Assembly: GCF_021647475.1 (NCBI RefSeq)
Contig: NZ_JAKIUR010000039.1
Span: 1 to 29,992, forward strand
DNA length: 29,992 bases
From: Lutibacter sp.
GTDB taxonomy: Bacteria; Bacteroidota; Bacteroidia; Flavobacteriales; Flavobacteriaceae
Reading direction: 5' to 3'
Part shown: positions 13,962-22,792 of the stretch, in pieces
Layout: every line of letters begins with the position of its first letter
Numbering within the stretch: position 1 is the stretch's first letter
The notes under the pieces: model-generated
What the model was told of the DNA's origin: nothing
Seen by the model: only the letters and a program-made list of their open reading frames with translations
Database searches by the model: none
Position numbers and translations under genes: made by a program

Positions 13962-16900
13962 TTATGCTGATATTTCTTTATTTATTAATTTTTCAATTGC
14001 ATTTTTTTCTAATGCTTTTTTATAATCTGTTGGCATTATTTTTATAAAATGCGGGAGTTTGGTTTTCCAATGATCTAAAATGTTATAAGCTAATTCGCTA
14101 TTTGTATATTTAAAATGATTTTTAATTAATTGCTTTAATTCTTTTTCATCCTTAGGAGTAATGGGTTCAAACTCTACCATTTCCATATTACATAGCCCAT
14201 TTCTAAATTTATTTTTATCATCAAAAATATAAGCAATACCACCACTCATACCTGCAGCAAAATTTCTACCGGTTTTTCCTAAAATGACTACAATTCCGCC
14301 AGTCATATATTCACATCCGTGATCGCCAATACCTTCAACTACAGCTTTAGCACCAGAATTACGAACGCAAAAACGCTCTCCTGCAATTCCGTTAATATAA
14401 GCTTCACCATCGGTTGCTCCGTACAGAGAAACATTTCCTACAATAATATTTTCTTCTGAAGCAAATGTGGCTTCTTCAGGTGTTTTAATAATTAATTTTG
14501 CACCTGATAATCCTTTTCCTAAATAGTCATTGGTATTTCCATCAACTTGTAGCGTGAGTCCTTTGGTGGCAAAAGCACCAAAACTTTGTCCGGCTGAACC
14601 TGTAAATTTAATTTTAAGAGTATCTTCAGGTAAACCATTTTCGCCATATATTTTTGATAGTTCATTACTTAAAATTGCTCCAACACTTCTATCGGTGTTT
14701 TTTATAGGAAATTGATATTCCATTTTTTCTTTTCTATAAATAGCAGGATGAGCTTTTCTAATAATTTCAAAATCCAAAACATTTTCTAATCCGTGATCTT
14801 GTTTTTCAGTATTGTATAATGGTTTATTAGTTTTTGGTTTGTGCAATATTGAATTTAAATTTAATCCTTGTGCTTTATAATGTTCAATGGCTTTATTTGC
14901 GTCTATTTTTTGGGATTGACCAACCATTTCGTTAACCGTTCTAAACCCTAATTGAGCCATAATTCCTCTTAATTCTTTAGCTATAAAATACATGAAATTG
15001 ATAACGTGTTCAGGAGTTCCTTTGAAGTTTTTACGTAATTCAGGATCTTGTGTTGCAATACCAACCGGACAAGTATTTAAATGACATTTACGCATCATAA
15101 TACAGCCAGAGGCAACTAATGGAGCCGTGGCAAAACCAAATTCTTCAGCTCCTAATAGACATGCAATTGCTACATCACGTCCAGTTTTTAGTTGTCCGTC
15201 GCACTCTAAAACTATTCTATTTCTTAAATTATTTAAAACTAAAGTTTGTTGAGCTTCGGCAATACCTAATTCCCAAGGTAAACCAGTATGTTTTAATGAA
15301 GTTAATGGTGCAGCACCTGTACCGCCATCGTAACCTGAAATTAAGACTACATCAGCTTTAGCTTTTGCAACACCAGCGGCAATGGTTCCAACGCCAACTT
15401 TTGAAACTAACTTAACGTTAATTCTTGCATCTCTATTCGCATTTTTTAAATCGAAAATCAGTTGTGCTAAATCTTCAATAGAATAAATATCATGATGTGG
15501 AGGAGGAGAAATTAATCCTACATAAGGGGTGGATTTTCTGCATTCCGCAATCCAAGGTAAAACTTTTTCACCTGGAAGTTGCCCGCCTTCACCAGGTTTT
15601 GCACCTTGAGCCATTTTAATTTGAATTTCTTTTGCATTGGTTAAATAATTGGTTGAAACACCAAATCTACCCGATGCAACTTGTTTAATGGCACTGTTTC
15701 TACTATCGCCATTGGCATCTTTTCTAAAACGATTTTTGTTTTCTCCACCTTCACCAGAATTACTTTTTCCACCAATTCGGTTCATGGCAATGGCTAAATT
15801 TTCATGAGCCTCTTGACTAATAGAACCATAAGACATGGCTCCAGTTTTAAATCGTTTTACAATTTCAGTCCAAGATTCAACTTCCTCAATTGGGATAGGA
15901 TCTAAATTGTTAAATTCAAATAAACCACGAAGCGTCATTAAATTTTTACTTTGCTGATTGATAGCTTTTGCATAAACTTCATAGCTTTCGTAACTATTTG
16001 TTCGTACAGCTTGTTGTAATTTAGCAACAGTTGTGGGATTGAACATATGTTGTTCACCATTTCTTCTCCATCTATAATCTCCACCAATTTTTAAACTTTT
16101 GCTTCCAGCAATTTCTTTGGAAGGAAAAGCATTTCTGTGACGCAAGAATATTTCTTTTTCAATTTCATATAATCCAACACCTTCAATTCTTGATGGTGTA
16201 TTTGGAAAATATTCTTCAGTAAATTTACTGCTTAATCCTAAAATTTCAAAAATTTGAGATGCCCGATAAGAATGTAAGGTTGAAATTCCAATTTTATTCA
16301 TAATTTTTAAAACTCCTTTAGCAATTGCTTTATTGAAGTTGTCAATAGCATCTGTTTTAGAAATTCCAGTAATTTCTTTTTCTTTGATTTGTTGATGAAT
16401 AATTTCATTAATCATATATGGATTTATGGCACTTGCTCCATAACCAAAAAGGGTTGCAAAATGATGAGGTTCACGAGGTTCAGCCGATTCTATTACAATT
16501 CCAAAGCTAGATCGTTTTCCAAGTTTACCTAATTGATTTCCAATATATGAACACGCTAGAAGCATGGGGATAGGTCCTTTATTTTTAGCTACATTTCTAT
16601 CGGATAAAATAATAATATTACAACCTTCTGAAACGGCTTTATAGGTTTGCTTAACCAAATTTTTTAATGCGGATTCAATTCCGTTTAATCCTTTTGTAAT
16701 ATCGTATAATGTTGATATAGAAACTGATTTGAAATCTGGGTGATTGATATTTTTTAATTTGTCGGTATCAGCATTTGAAATAACAGGATTTTGAATTTTT
16801 AGTTTTTTACACTGCTCTTCTGAGATCTCAAAAATGTTTTTATCTCCACCAATTGCTAAACTAAAATCAGTTACAATTTCCTCTCGAATTCCATCTAAAG

Positions 16901-18467
16901 GTGGGTTTGTAACTTGAGCAAATAATTGTTTAAAATAGTTATACAATAATTGTGGTTGATTAGATAAAACCGCTAAAGGTGTATCATTTCCCATAGAGCC
17001 AATAACCTCTTTTCCTTTTGTTGCCATTGGTAAAATGATATTATTTATTTCTTCAGAAGTATATCCAAATATTTTCTGACGTGTCAACAAATCCATTTTT
17101 TCTTTGGGCGTTTTATTTCCAGTATAAGGAATATCACTTAAGGTTAATAAATTTTTATTTAACCATGTTCTATAAGGTTTTTTGGTAACTATTTTTTGTT
17201 TTATTTCTTCATCATTAATAATCCTACCTTCATTCATATCTACTAAAAACATTTTACCAGGTTCTAAGCGTCCGTGGCTTAAAACATCTTCAGGTTTAAT
17301 GTCTAAAACACCTGTTTCAGAAGCCATTATTAAATTACCATTTTTGGTAACGGTATATCTTGACGGACGTAAACCATTTCTATCTAATAAAGCACCAATA
17401 TAATTTCCATCAGTAAACGGGATTGACGCTGGGCCATCCCAAGGTTCCATAATGCAGGAATTAAATTCGTAAAATGCTTTTTTATCATCCTTCATATAGG
17501 AATCTTTTTCCCAAGCTTCAGGAACCATCATCATCATAACTTCGGGTAATGAACGCCCAGTCATTAATAATAATTCTACTACCATATCCATTGTAGCAGA
17601 ATCGGATTTTCCTTCTAAAATAATAGGAAATAATTTTTTAATATCATCTCCAAAAATGTCACTTTTCATTAATTCTTCACGAGCTTTCATTCGGTTTACG
17701 TTACCACGAAGTGTGTTTATTTCGCCGTTATGGCACATAAATCTGAAAGGTTGAGCCAAATCCCAAGAAGGAAAGGTATTTGTTGAAAATCGTTGATGTA
17801 CTAATGCTAATCGGGTAACAACATCTGGATTTAATAAATCCGTGTAGTAATTTCTGATATCTTCAGGAATCAATAATCCTTTGTAAATAACCGTAGTTAT
17901 AGATAAACTGGATACATAGAATTTTTTTCTATCTGATAATTTTGAGTTTTCAATGTTATGTTCTGCAATTTTTCTAGCGGCGAAAAGCTTGGCATTAAAT
18001 TGATTGTCATTTAAATTTTGATTATTTTTACCAATAAAAACTTGTTCAATATCAGGCTCGTTTTTAGAAGCTAAATTCCCGAGATGCACTTTGTTAACGG
18101 GTACTTTTCTCCAACCTAAAACTTCTAAATTTTGATTTTCAATTTCTTTTTCAAATATGTTTCTGCAATAATTAAGTTGATTCTCTCTTTTAGGTAAAAA
18201 TACCATTCCTACGGCATATTCTTTTGGTTCAGGTAATTTGAAGGAAGTATTTTTTACAAAAAAATCGTGAGGAATATCAATAAGTATTCCAGCTCCATCA
18301 CCAGTTTTCCCATCAGAACTTACTGCACCTCTATGCTCAAGATTTATTAATATTTCTAAAGCATCGTGTATTATTGTATTTGATTTTTCGCCTTTTAGAT
18401 TACAAATGAATCCTGCTCCACAATTATCTCTTTCAAATTCTGGTAAATAAAGCCCCTGTTTTTTCAT
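13962..18467 (-). CDS. Glutamate synthase large (alpha) subunit
   Basis: This 1501-residue subunit converts glutamine and 2-oxoglutarate into two glutamates. Its parts in order are: an N-terminal glutamine amidotransferase whose catalytic Cys is Cys16 (DNCGAGF), exposed after removal of a 15-residue propeptide; a central domain; an FMN-binding synthase domain around residues 820-1200 with GGENKNRF, KPGEGGQLPG and SGYDGGTGAAP; a 3Fe-4S cluster site Cys1122, Cys1128, Cys1133 (CIMMRKCHLNTC); and a C-terminal beta-helix domain rich in G-x-x-G repeats. The length is typical. The ammonia made at the amidotransferase travels through an internal tunnel to the FMN site. It is the first gene of the operon, preceded by a 310-base gap shared with a divergent gene. 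Confidence 0.98.
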   Translation of the reverse strand: MKKQGLYLPEFERDNCGAGFICNLKGEKSNTIIHDALEILINLEHRGAVSSDGKTGDGAGILIDIPHDFFVKNTSFKLPEPKEYAVGMVFLPKRENQLNYCRNIFEKEIENQNLEVLGWRKVPVNKVHLGNLASKNEPDIEQVFIGKNNQNLNDNQFNAKLFAARKIAEHNIENSKLSDRKKFYVSSLSITTVIYKGLLIPEDIRNYYTDLLNPDVVTRLALVHQRFSTNTFPSWDLAQPFRFMCHNGEINTLRGNVNRMKAREELMKSDIFGDDIKKLFPIILEGKSDSATMDMVVELLLMTGRSLPEVMMMMVPEAWEKDSYMKDDKKAFYEFNSCIMEPWDGPASIPFTDGNYIGALLDRNGLRPSRYTVTKNGNLIMASETGVLDIKPEDVLSHGRLEPGKMFLVDMNEGRIINDEEIKQKIVTKKPYRTWLNKNLLTLSDIPYTGNKTPKEKMDLLTRQKIFGYTSEEINNIILPMATKGKEVIGSMGNDTPLAVLSNQPQLLYNYFKQLFAQVTNPPLDGIREEIVTDFSLAIGGDKNIFEISEEQCKKLKIQNPVISNADTDKLKNINHPDFKSVSISTLYDITKGLNGIESALKNLVKQTYKAVSEGCNIIILSDRNVAKNKGPIPMLLACSYIGNQLGKLGKRSSFGIVIESAEPREPHHFATLFGYGASAINPYMINEIIHQQIKEKEITGISKTDAIDNFNKAIAKGVLKIMNKIGISTLHSYRASQIFEILGLSSKFTEEYFPNTPSRIEGVGLYEIEKEIFLRHRNAFPSKEIAGSKSLKIGGDYRWRRNGEQHMFNPTTVAKLQQAVRTNSYESYEVYAKAINQQSKNLMTLRGLFEFNNLDPIPIEEVESWTEIVKRFKTGAMSYGSISQEAHENLAIAMNRIGGKSNSGEGGENKNRFRKDANGDSRNSAIKQVASGRFGVSTNYLTNAKEIQIKMAQGAKPGEGGQLPGEKVLPWIAECRKSTPYVGLISPPPHHDIYSIEDLAQLIFDLKNANRDARINVKLVSKVGVGTIAAGVAKAKADVVLISGYDGGTGAAPLTSLKHTGLPWELGIAEAQQTLVLNNLRNRIVLECDGQLKTGRDVAIACLLGAEEFGFATAPLVASGCIMMRKCHLNTCPVGIATQDPELRKNFKGTPEHVINFMYFIAKELRGIMAQLGFRTVNEMVGQSQKIDANKAIEHYKAQGLNLNSILHKPKTNKPLYNTEKQDHGLENVLDFEIIRKAHPAIYRKEKMEYQFPIKNTDRSVGAILSNELSKIYGENGLPEDTLKIKFTGSAGQSFGAFATKGLTLQVDGNTNDYLGKGLSGAKLIIKTPEEATFASEENIIVGNVSLYGATDGEAYINGIAGERFCVRNSGAKAVVEGIGDHGCEYMTGGIVVILGKTGRNFAAGMSGGIAYIFDDKNKFRNGLCNMEMVEFEPITPKDEKELKQLIKNHFKYTNSELAYNILDHWKTKLPHFIKIMPTDYKKALEKNAIEKLINKEISA

Positions 18468-18777
18468 TGTAAAATAATTTTAACAAATATCTAATAAAAT
18501 ACTTAAAATGTTAATTATATAATTTGAATATTACGAATACGTTGTAGTAAATGTAAATAAATGCATAAAAAAATATAAATATTACAATTGTATTATAATG
18601 ATTTTTATTTGTTCTATATTGTTTTAAATAGATTATTGTGATTTTTTAAATTAAAGACTTTATAAGTGAGAAAAAATCAATTAATAGTTGTTAAAATTGA
18701 TAACATGTTAAAAAAAAGTTTCTTTTTATAAGAAATATATTATGCTAAATTGATATATTTATGCAAAATTAATATAT
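18468..18777. other. Divergent intergenic region, gltB / zinc-ribbon gene
   Basis: No gene is visible in these 310 bases. It must contain promoters for gltB (minus) and the zinc-ribbon/HTH gene (plus). Only weak boxes are seen: GATATTTG on the minus strand near 18484-18491, and TATATTTA on the plus strand at 18754-18761. The rest is AT-rich sequence without clear repeats. Confidence 0.5.
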
Positions 18778-19197
18778 ATGAAAATTAAATCTTGTCCAAA
18801 CTGTGCTTCAACTGAATATGTAAAAAGCGGAATTATTAAAGAAAGACAGCGTTTTAAGTGTAAAAAATGCGGATATTTTTTTACGGTTAACAAAATTGGA
18901 AAACAAATTGATTCTTATTATGTTAATAAGGCATTGCAACTTTATTTAGAAGGACTGACCTACCGCGAAATTGAAAGAATATTAGGTATTTCACACGTTA
19001 GTATTATTAATTGGGTGAAAAAATATAATATAAAACGTCCTTATAGTTTTGAATATCATTCTACCTATAAAATTTTAAATGCTTCAGAATTAGCAAAATA
19101 CTTTTCTGAAAATAAAAATCTTGTTGGTGCTGGTGTTATTGTTACCGAACTTGGTGATAAGTATATGTTAATTAGATGGGAACGATTTAAAGATTAA
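18778..19197 (+). CDS. Zinc-ribbon/HTH protein related to IS1-type InsA; probable domesticated regulator
   Basis: This 139-residue protein starts with a zinc ribbon (Cys6, Cys9, Cys28, Cys31: CPNC and CKKC). A helix-turn-helix follows around residues 58-82 (LEGLTYREIERILGISHVSIINWVKKY). This is the layout of InsA and the N-terminal part of IS1/IS1595-type transposases. There is no DDE catalytic domain and no following insB frame, and no inverted repeats were seen around it. Residues 95-139 form a short unique tail. The complete frame and its place directly before an acetate-uptake operon suggest a co-opted transcription factor; IS1 InsA itself represses transcription. Regulation of the downstream genes is inference from position only. 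Confidence 0.7.
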   Translation: MKIKSCPNCASTEYVKSGIIKERQRFKCKKCGYFFTVNKIGKQIDSYYVNKALQLYLEGLTYREIERILGISHVSIINWVKKYNIKRPYSFEYHSTYKILNASELAKYFSENKNLVGAGVIVTELGDKYMLIRWERFKD

Positions 19198-19250
19198 CTA
19201 TATCAATTTACACTAATATATATCAAATTTTATTTTTCCCATTATTATTT

Positions 19251-19262
19251 CCAACTTGTTGG
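19251..19262. promoter_or_regulatory. Inverted repeat before the porin gene
   Basis: CCAAC-TT-GTTGG is a perfect inverted repeat about 55 bases upstream of the porin start, in an otherwise AT-rich leader. It could be an operator for the zinc-ribbon/HTH protein or another regulator; no T-run follows, so a terminator is less likely. Confidence 0.3.
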
Positions 19263-19316
19263 TGTTAAAAATTTGTTTTTAGCATTAATCTATTTATTAA
19301 CTAACCAATTATTCTT

Positions 19317-20522
19317 ATGAAAAAACAACTAACCGTATTGTTAATCGCTTTTTTGGGATTAATAAACCACAGTTATGGTCAGACAAAAGATGCTGACCAA
19401 AAATTTGGAATTAAATGGCATGGTTTTGTTAAGGTTGATTACATGTTTGATTCACGTCAAACAGTAAATGCAAGAGAAGGTCACTTTCTTTTATTTCCTT
19501 CAGGGGAAAATATCGATATAGCAACTGGTGACGATTTAAATTCTCAAGCTAACTTTAACATTCTTGCAGTTCAAACTAGACTAACGGGAAAAATTACTGG
19601 TCCAGATTTTTTTGGAATGAAAACTTCTGGAGTTATTGAAGGTGCCTTTTTTGGACAATCAAATGCAAATATTAATAGTTTTAGACTACGGCATGCATTT
19701 ATTAAATTATCAAACGACAAGATTGATATAATTTTGGGGCAATATTGGCATCCAATGTTTGTTACAGCTGTCTTTCCAGGAACTTATTCTTTTAACACAG
19801 GAGTTCCTTTTCAACCCTTTTCAAGAAATCCTCAGTTTAGGATAACTACTAAGGGTAATATTAGATTTATAGGTGTAATTTTTTCTGAACGAGATTTTGC
19901 AAGTAGAGGTCCAATAGGAACTACTTCAAAATATGTGCGCGATGCTGCAATACCACAACTACATGCCCAACTTCAATTTGGAGGAAAAGAATTTTTGGGT
20001 GGATTTGGAGTGAACTTAAAAACTTTAAGACCTGCTTTAGGAGCGGATAATGTATCAAATACAGCATTTATTGGTTATATGAAAACCAAGTTAGGTGCTG
20101 CAACCTTTAAATTAGAAGGCATATATGGCGAAAACATGTCTGACTTATTATCAATAAGTGGCATGGCTGAAGATACAAACGGAGGCTATACCTCTAATAA
20201 AACATTTTCTGTTTGGGGAGAAATAAGTGGAAGTAAAGAACATTTTGAATGGGGATTGTTCTCAGGATATACTAAAAATGACGGTTTTAAAGATGCTGTT
20301 GCTGTAGGAACCCCAATCTATGGTTTAGCTCCTACAATGGATTACGTATTTAGAGTTTCACCAAGAATAGGATGGAAATCAGGAAAAATGAAATTAGGGG
20401 TTGAATTAGAATACACTTCTGCTCAATATGGAAAAATTGATTTGGATGGTAAAAGTATTACCTCTTCAGGTGATGCCGTAAATAATTTTAGAACATTAGT
20501 AACTGCAGTTTATGCATTTTAA
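19317..20522 (+). CDS. Outer-membrane beta-barrel porin (DcaP-like)
   Basis: This 401-residue protein has a Sec signal peptide ending near YGQ (about residue 22). The mature part has the alternating hydrophobic/polar pattern of beta strands throughout (WHGFVKVDYMFDSRQ, FGIKWHGF, FRLRHAFIKL, KIDIILGQYWHPMF, YMKTKLGAATFKLEGIYGE). It ends in an aromatic residue (VYAF), as outer-membrane barrels do for BamA recognition. The pattern near the start (GFVKVDYMFDSR ... ARLTG-like segment) is like DcaP-type porins, which pass small carboxylates. It is the first gene of a run with a two-subunit Na+/carboxylate symporter, which fits an acetate or propionate uptake role. The substrate is inferred from context. 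Confidence 0.8.
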   Translation: MKKQLTVLLIAFLGLINHSYGQTKDADQKFGIKWHGFVKVDYMFDSRQTVNAREGHFLLFPSGENIDIATGDDLNSQANFNILAVQTRLTGKITGPDFFGMKTSGVIEGAFFGQSNANINSFRLRHAFIKLSNDKIDIILGQYWHPMFVTAVFPGTYSFNTGVPFQPFSRNPQFRITTKGNIRFIGVIFSERDFASRGPIGTTSKYVRDAAIPQLHAQLQFGGKEFLGGFGVNLKTLRPALGADNVSNTAFIGYMKTKLGAATFKLEGIYGENMSDLLSISGMAEDTNGGYTSNKTFSVWGEISGSKEHFEWGLFSGYTKNDGFKDAVAVGTPIYGLAPTMDYVFRVSPRIGWKSGKMKLGVELEYTSAQYGKIDLDGKSITSSGDAVNNFRTLVTAVYAF

Positions 20523-20533
20523 AAATTTAAATT

Positions 20534-20788
20534 ATGTCAAAAGAAAAAATGAAAGCATACTGGAAAGAAAACCTTAAATATTTGGCAATACTGTTAAGTA
20601 TTTGGTTTTTAGTTTCGTATGTATTTGGAATCTTTTTAGTAGATCAATTAAATACTATCAGATTTGCGGGCTTTAAACTTGGTTTTTGGTTTGCACAACA
20701 AGGGTCAATGTACGTGTTTGTTATCTTAATTGTCGTTTATGTAAAATTAATGAACAAATTGGATAAAAAATATGGAGTTGATGAATAA
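20534..20788 (+). CDS. Symporter small subunit (DUF4212)
   Basis: This 84-residue membrane protein has two hydrophobic helices (about residues 13-35 and 52-73). The DUF4212 pattern is clear: YWKENLKYLAILLSIWFLVSYVFGIFL ... FAGFKLGFWFAQQGSMYVFVILIVVYV. Members always sit directly before a sodium:solute symporter of the VC_2705 subfamily and are thought to be its small subunit. That holds here: the symporter gene begins 21 bases after this stop. The porin gene ends 11 bases before this start, so the three genes very likely form one transcription unit. Confidence 0.93.
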   Translation: MSKEKMKAYWKENLKYLAILLSIWFLVSYVFGIFLVDQLNTIRFAGFKLGFWFAQQGSMYVFVILIVVYVKLMNKLDKKYGVDE

Positions 20789-20809
20789 TAATTATAAAAA
20801 ATATAAATT

Positions 20810-22516
20810 ATGGGAATATTAGCATGGACTTGGATACTTGTTGGAGTTAGTTTTGCAATATATATAGGTGTTGCAATTTGGGCAAGAGCAGGAACTTCAA
20901 AAGAATTTTATATAGCTGGAGGTGGTGTACATCCTGTTTTAAATGGTATGGCTACAGCAGCCGACTGGATGTCGGCAGCATCATTTATCTCTTTAGCTGG
21001 GATTGTATCTTTTACAGGATATGATGGAGCTGTTTATTTAATGGGATGGACTGGTGGTTATGTGCTTTTAGCATTATTATTAGCACCATATTTAAGAAAA
21101 TTTGGAAAATTTACAGTACCCGATTTTATTGGGGATAGATATTATTCAAATACCGCACGTGTAGTTGCTGTTTTAGCGGCTTTAATAGTTTCATTTACAT
21201 ACGTTGCAGGGCAAATGCGTGGTGTGGGAATTGTATTTTCAAGATACTTGGAAGTAGATATTAATACTGGAGTATATATTGGTATGGCAATAGTATTATT
21301 TTATGCAGTTTTAGGTGGTATGAAAGGAATTACTTATACACAAGTAGCACAATATTGTGTGTTAATTTTTGCTTTTATGGTTCCTGCAATTTTTATATCA
21401 ATTCAAATGACAGGAAACCCAATTCCTCAATTAGGTTTTGGTAGTGCTGGTCATGATGGGGTCTATTTATTGGATAAATTGGATGGATTATCTAGAGAAT
21501 TAGGTTTTACAGAATATACTTCAGGTAGTAAAAGTATGATGGATGTATTTGCCATAACTTTTGCACTAATGGTTGGTACAGCTGGTTTACCTCATGTTAT
21601 TGTGCGTTTTTTCACAGTACCTAAAGTTAAAGATGCTAGAGTTTCTGCAGGTTGGGCTTTATTTTTTATTGCCATTCTTTATACAACGGTACCTGCAGTA
21701 GCAGTTTTTGCAAGAACAAATTTAATTGAAACAGTAAGTAATAAAAAATATGATAAAATGCCTGCGTGGTTTGGTAATTGGGAGAAAACAGGCTTGTTGA
21801 AATTTGATGACAAAAATGGTGATGGTAAAATACAATACGTTGCAAATAAGGCTAAAAATGAATTATATATTGACCGTGATATTATGGTTTTAGCAAATCC
21901 TGAAATTGCAAATTTACCAAATTGGGTTGTTGCCTTAGTTGGAGCCGGAGGTTTAGCCGCAGCTTTATCTACCGCAGCAGGATTGTTATTGGTTATTGCA
22001 TCTTCTATTTCGCATGATCTTATTAAGAAAATTATAAAACCTAGCATTTCTGAAAAAGGTGAATTAATTGCAGCTCGTATAAGTGCGGCTGTAGCAGTTG
22101 TTGTTGCTGGTTATTTTGGAATACATCCACCAGGTTTTGTGGCGGCTGTTGTGGCACTCGCCTTTGGTTTAGCTGCTGCTTCATTTTTCCCTGCCATTAT
22201 ACTTGGTATTTTTGATAAAAGAATGAATAAAGAAGGTGCTATTACAGGGATGATAGTAGGTCTTTCATTAATGGTGTGGTATATGCTGAAATTCAAATTT
22301 GGATTATTTGATGGAGGAAAATCAGCAGTTGGAGCTCTTAAATCTGGCTGGTGGTTCGGAATTTCACCAGAAGGCTTTGGAACGATTGCCATGTTTGTCA
22401 ATTTAGTTATTTCATTGGTTGTTTCTAGAATGACTCCACCGCCACCACAAGACGTTCAAGATATTGTTGAACATATCAGAATTCCATCTGGAGTAGGAGA
22501 AGCGAGTAAACATTAA
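20810..22516 (+). CDS. Sodium:solute symporter, VC_2705 subfamily (acetate/carboxylate)
   Basis: This 568-residue inner-membrane transporter has about 13 hydrophobic helices and SSS-family signatures: FYIAGGGVHPVLNGMATAADWMSAASFI (33-60), SFTYVAGQMRGVG (128-140), GGMKGITYTQVAQY (169-182), and GLPHVIVRFFTV (259-270). It matches the VC_2705-type symporters that pair with a DUF4212 subunit and are related to the acetate permease ActP. An inserted loop at about 310-370 contains DKNGDGKI (334-341), an EF-hand-like sequence, followed by ELYIDRDIMVLANPEIA. The neighbouring fused acyl-CoA synthetase supports acetate or propionate as substrate. A strong hairpin terminator follows 15 bases after the stop. 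Confidence 0.92.
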   Translation: MGILAWTWILVGVSFAIYIGVAIWARAGTSKEFYIAGGGVHPVLNGMATAADWMSAASFISLAGIVSFTGYDGAVYLMGWTGGYVLLALLLAPYLRKFGKFTVPDFIGDRYYSNTARVVAVLAALIVSFTYVAGQMRGVGIVFSRYLEVDINTGVYIGMAIVLFYAVLGGMKGITYTQVAQYCVLIFAFMVPAIFISIQMTGNPIPQLGFGSAGHDGVYLLDKLDGLSRELGFTEYTSGSKSMMDVFAITFALMVGTAGLPHVIVRFFTVPKVKDARVSAGWALFFIAILYTTVPAVAVFARTNLIETVSNKKYDKMPAWFGNWEKTGLLKFDDKNGDGKIQYVANKAKNELYIDRDIMVLANPEIANLPNWVVALVGAGGLAAALSTAAGLLLVIASSISHDLIKKIIKPSISEKGELIAARISAAVAVVVAGYFGIHPPGFVAAVVALAFGLAAASFFPAIILGIFDKRMNKEGAITGMIVGLSLMVWYMLKFKFGLFDGGKSAVGALKSGWWFGISPEGFGTIAMFVNLVISLVVSRMTPPPPQDVQDIVEHIRIPSGVGEASKH

Positions 22517-22531
22517 TTAATAGTTAGTATA

Positions 22532-22568
22532 AAAAACAGTGCTATAAGATTTTTATAGCACTGTTTTT
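22532..22568 (+). terminator. Strong intrinsic terminator after the symporter
   Basis: A 15-16 base perfect inverted repeat lies here: AAACAGTGCTATAA pairs with TTATAGCACTGTTT, around a 5-base loop GATTT. A-run and T-run ends make it work in either direction. It separates the porin-symporter unit from the sensor kinase unit that begins 30 bases later. Confidence 0.9.
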
Positions 22569-22597
22569 ATTATATTTAAAACTGAAATTAATATATA

Positions 22598-22792
22598 GTG
22601 AAAAAAAGACATCAACAAAAATTAATTGTGCTGACAGTATTATTACTGTTTTTATTTAATATCCCATTAATTTTGTTGTTTAATAATAGTAAACCTATTT
22701 TCGGATTACCAGCACTTTATGTATATATATTTTTAATTTGGATAGCTAGTATTATTTTCACCTATGTAATTCTAAAAAAATATTATGAGTAG
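22598..22792 (+). CDS. Small membrane protein before the sensor kinase
   Basis: This 64-residue protein starts at GTG and has two hydrophobic helices (about 8-28 and 37-58), with a basic start and a short KKYYE end. I do not recognise a named family, though small two-helix proteins of similar pattern often precede SSS transporters. It overlaps the following symporter-kinase gene by 8 bases, so the two are translationally coupled. A subunit or assembly role for the sensor is a reasonable inference, parallel to DUF4212 and its symporter. No homologous motif beyond hydrophobicity can be pointed out. Confidence 0.75.
   Translation: MKKRHQQKLIVLTVLLLFLFNIPLILLFNNSKPIFGLPALYVYIFLIWIASIIFTYVILKKYYE

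Noticed and set aside
13962..18467. Catalytic Cys of gltB not at the N-terminus, suggesting a wrong start
   Set aside because: Glutamate synthase large subunits are made with a short propeptide that is removed to expose the Cys; a 15-residue leader is normal.
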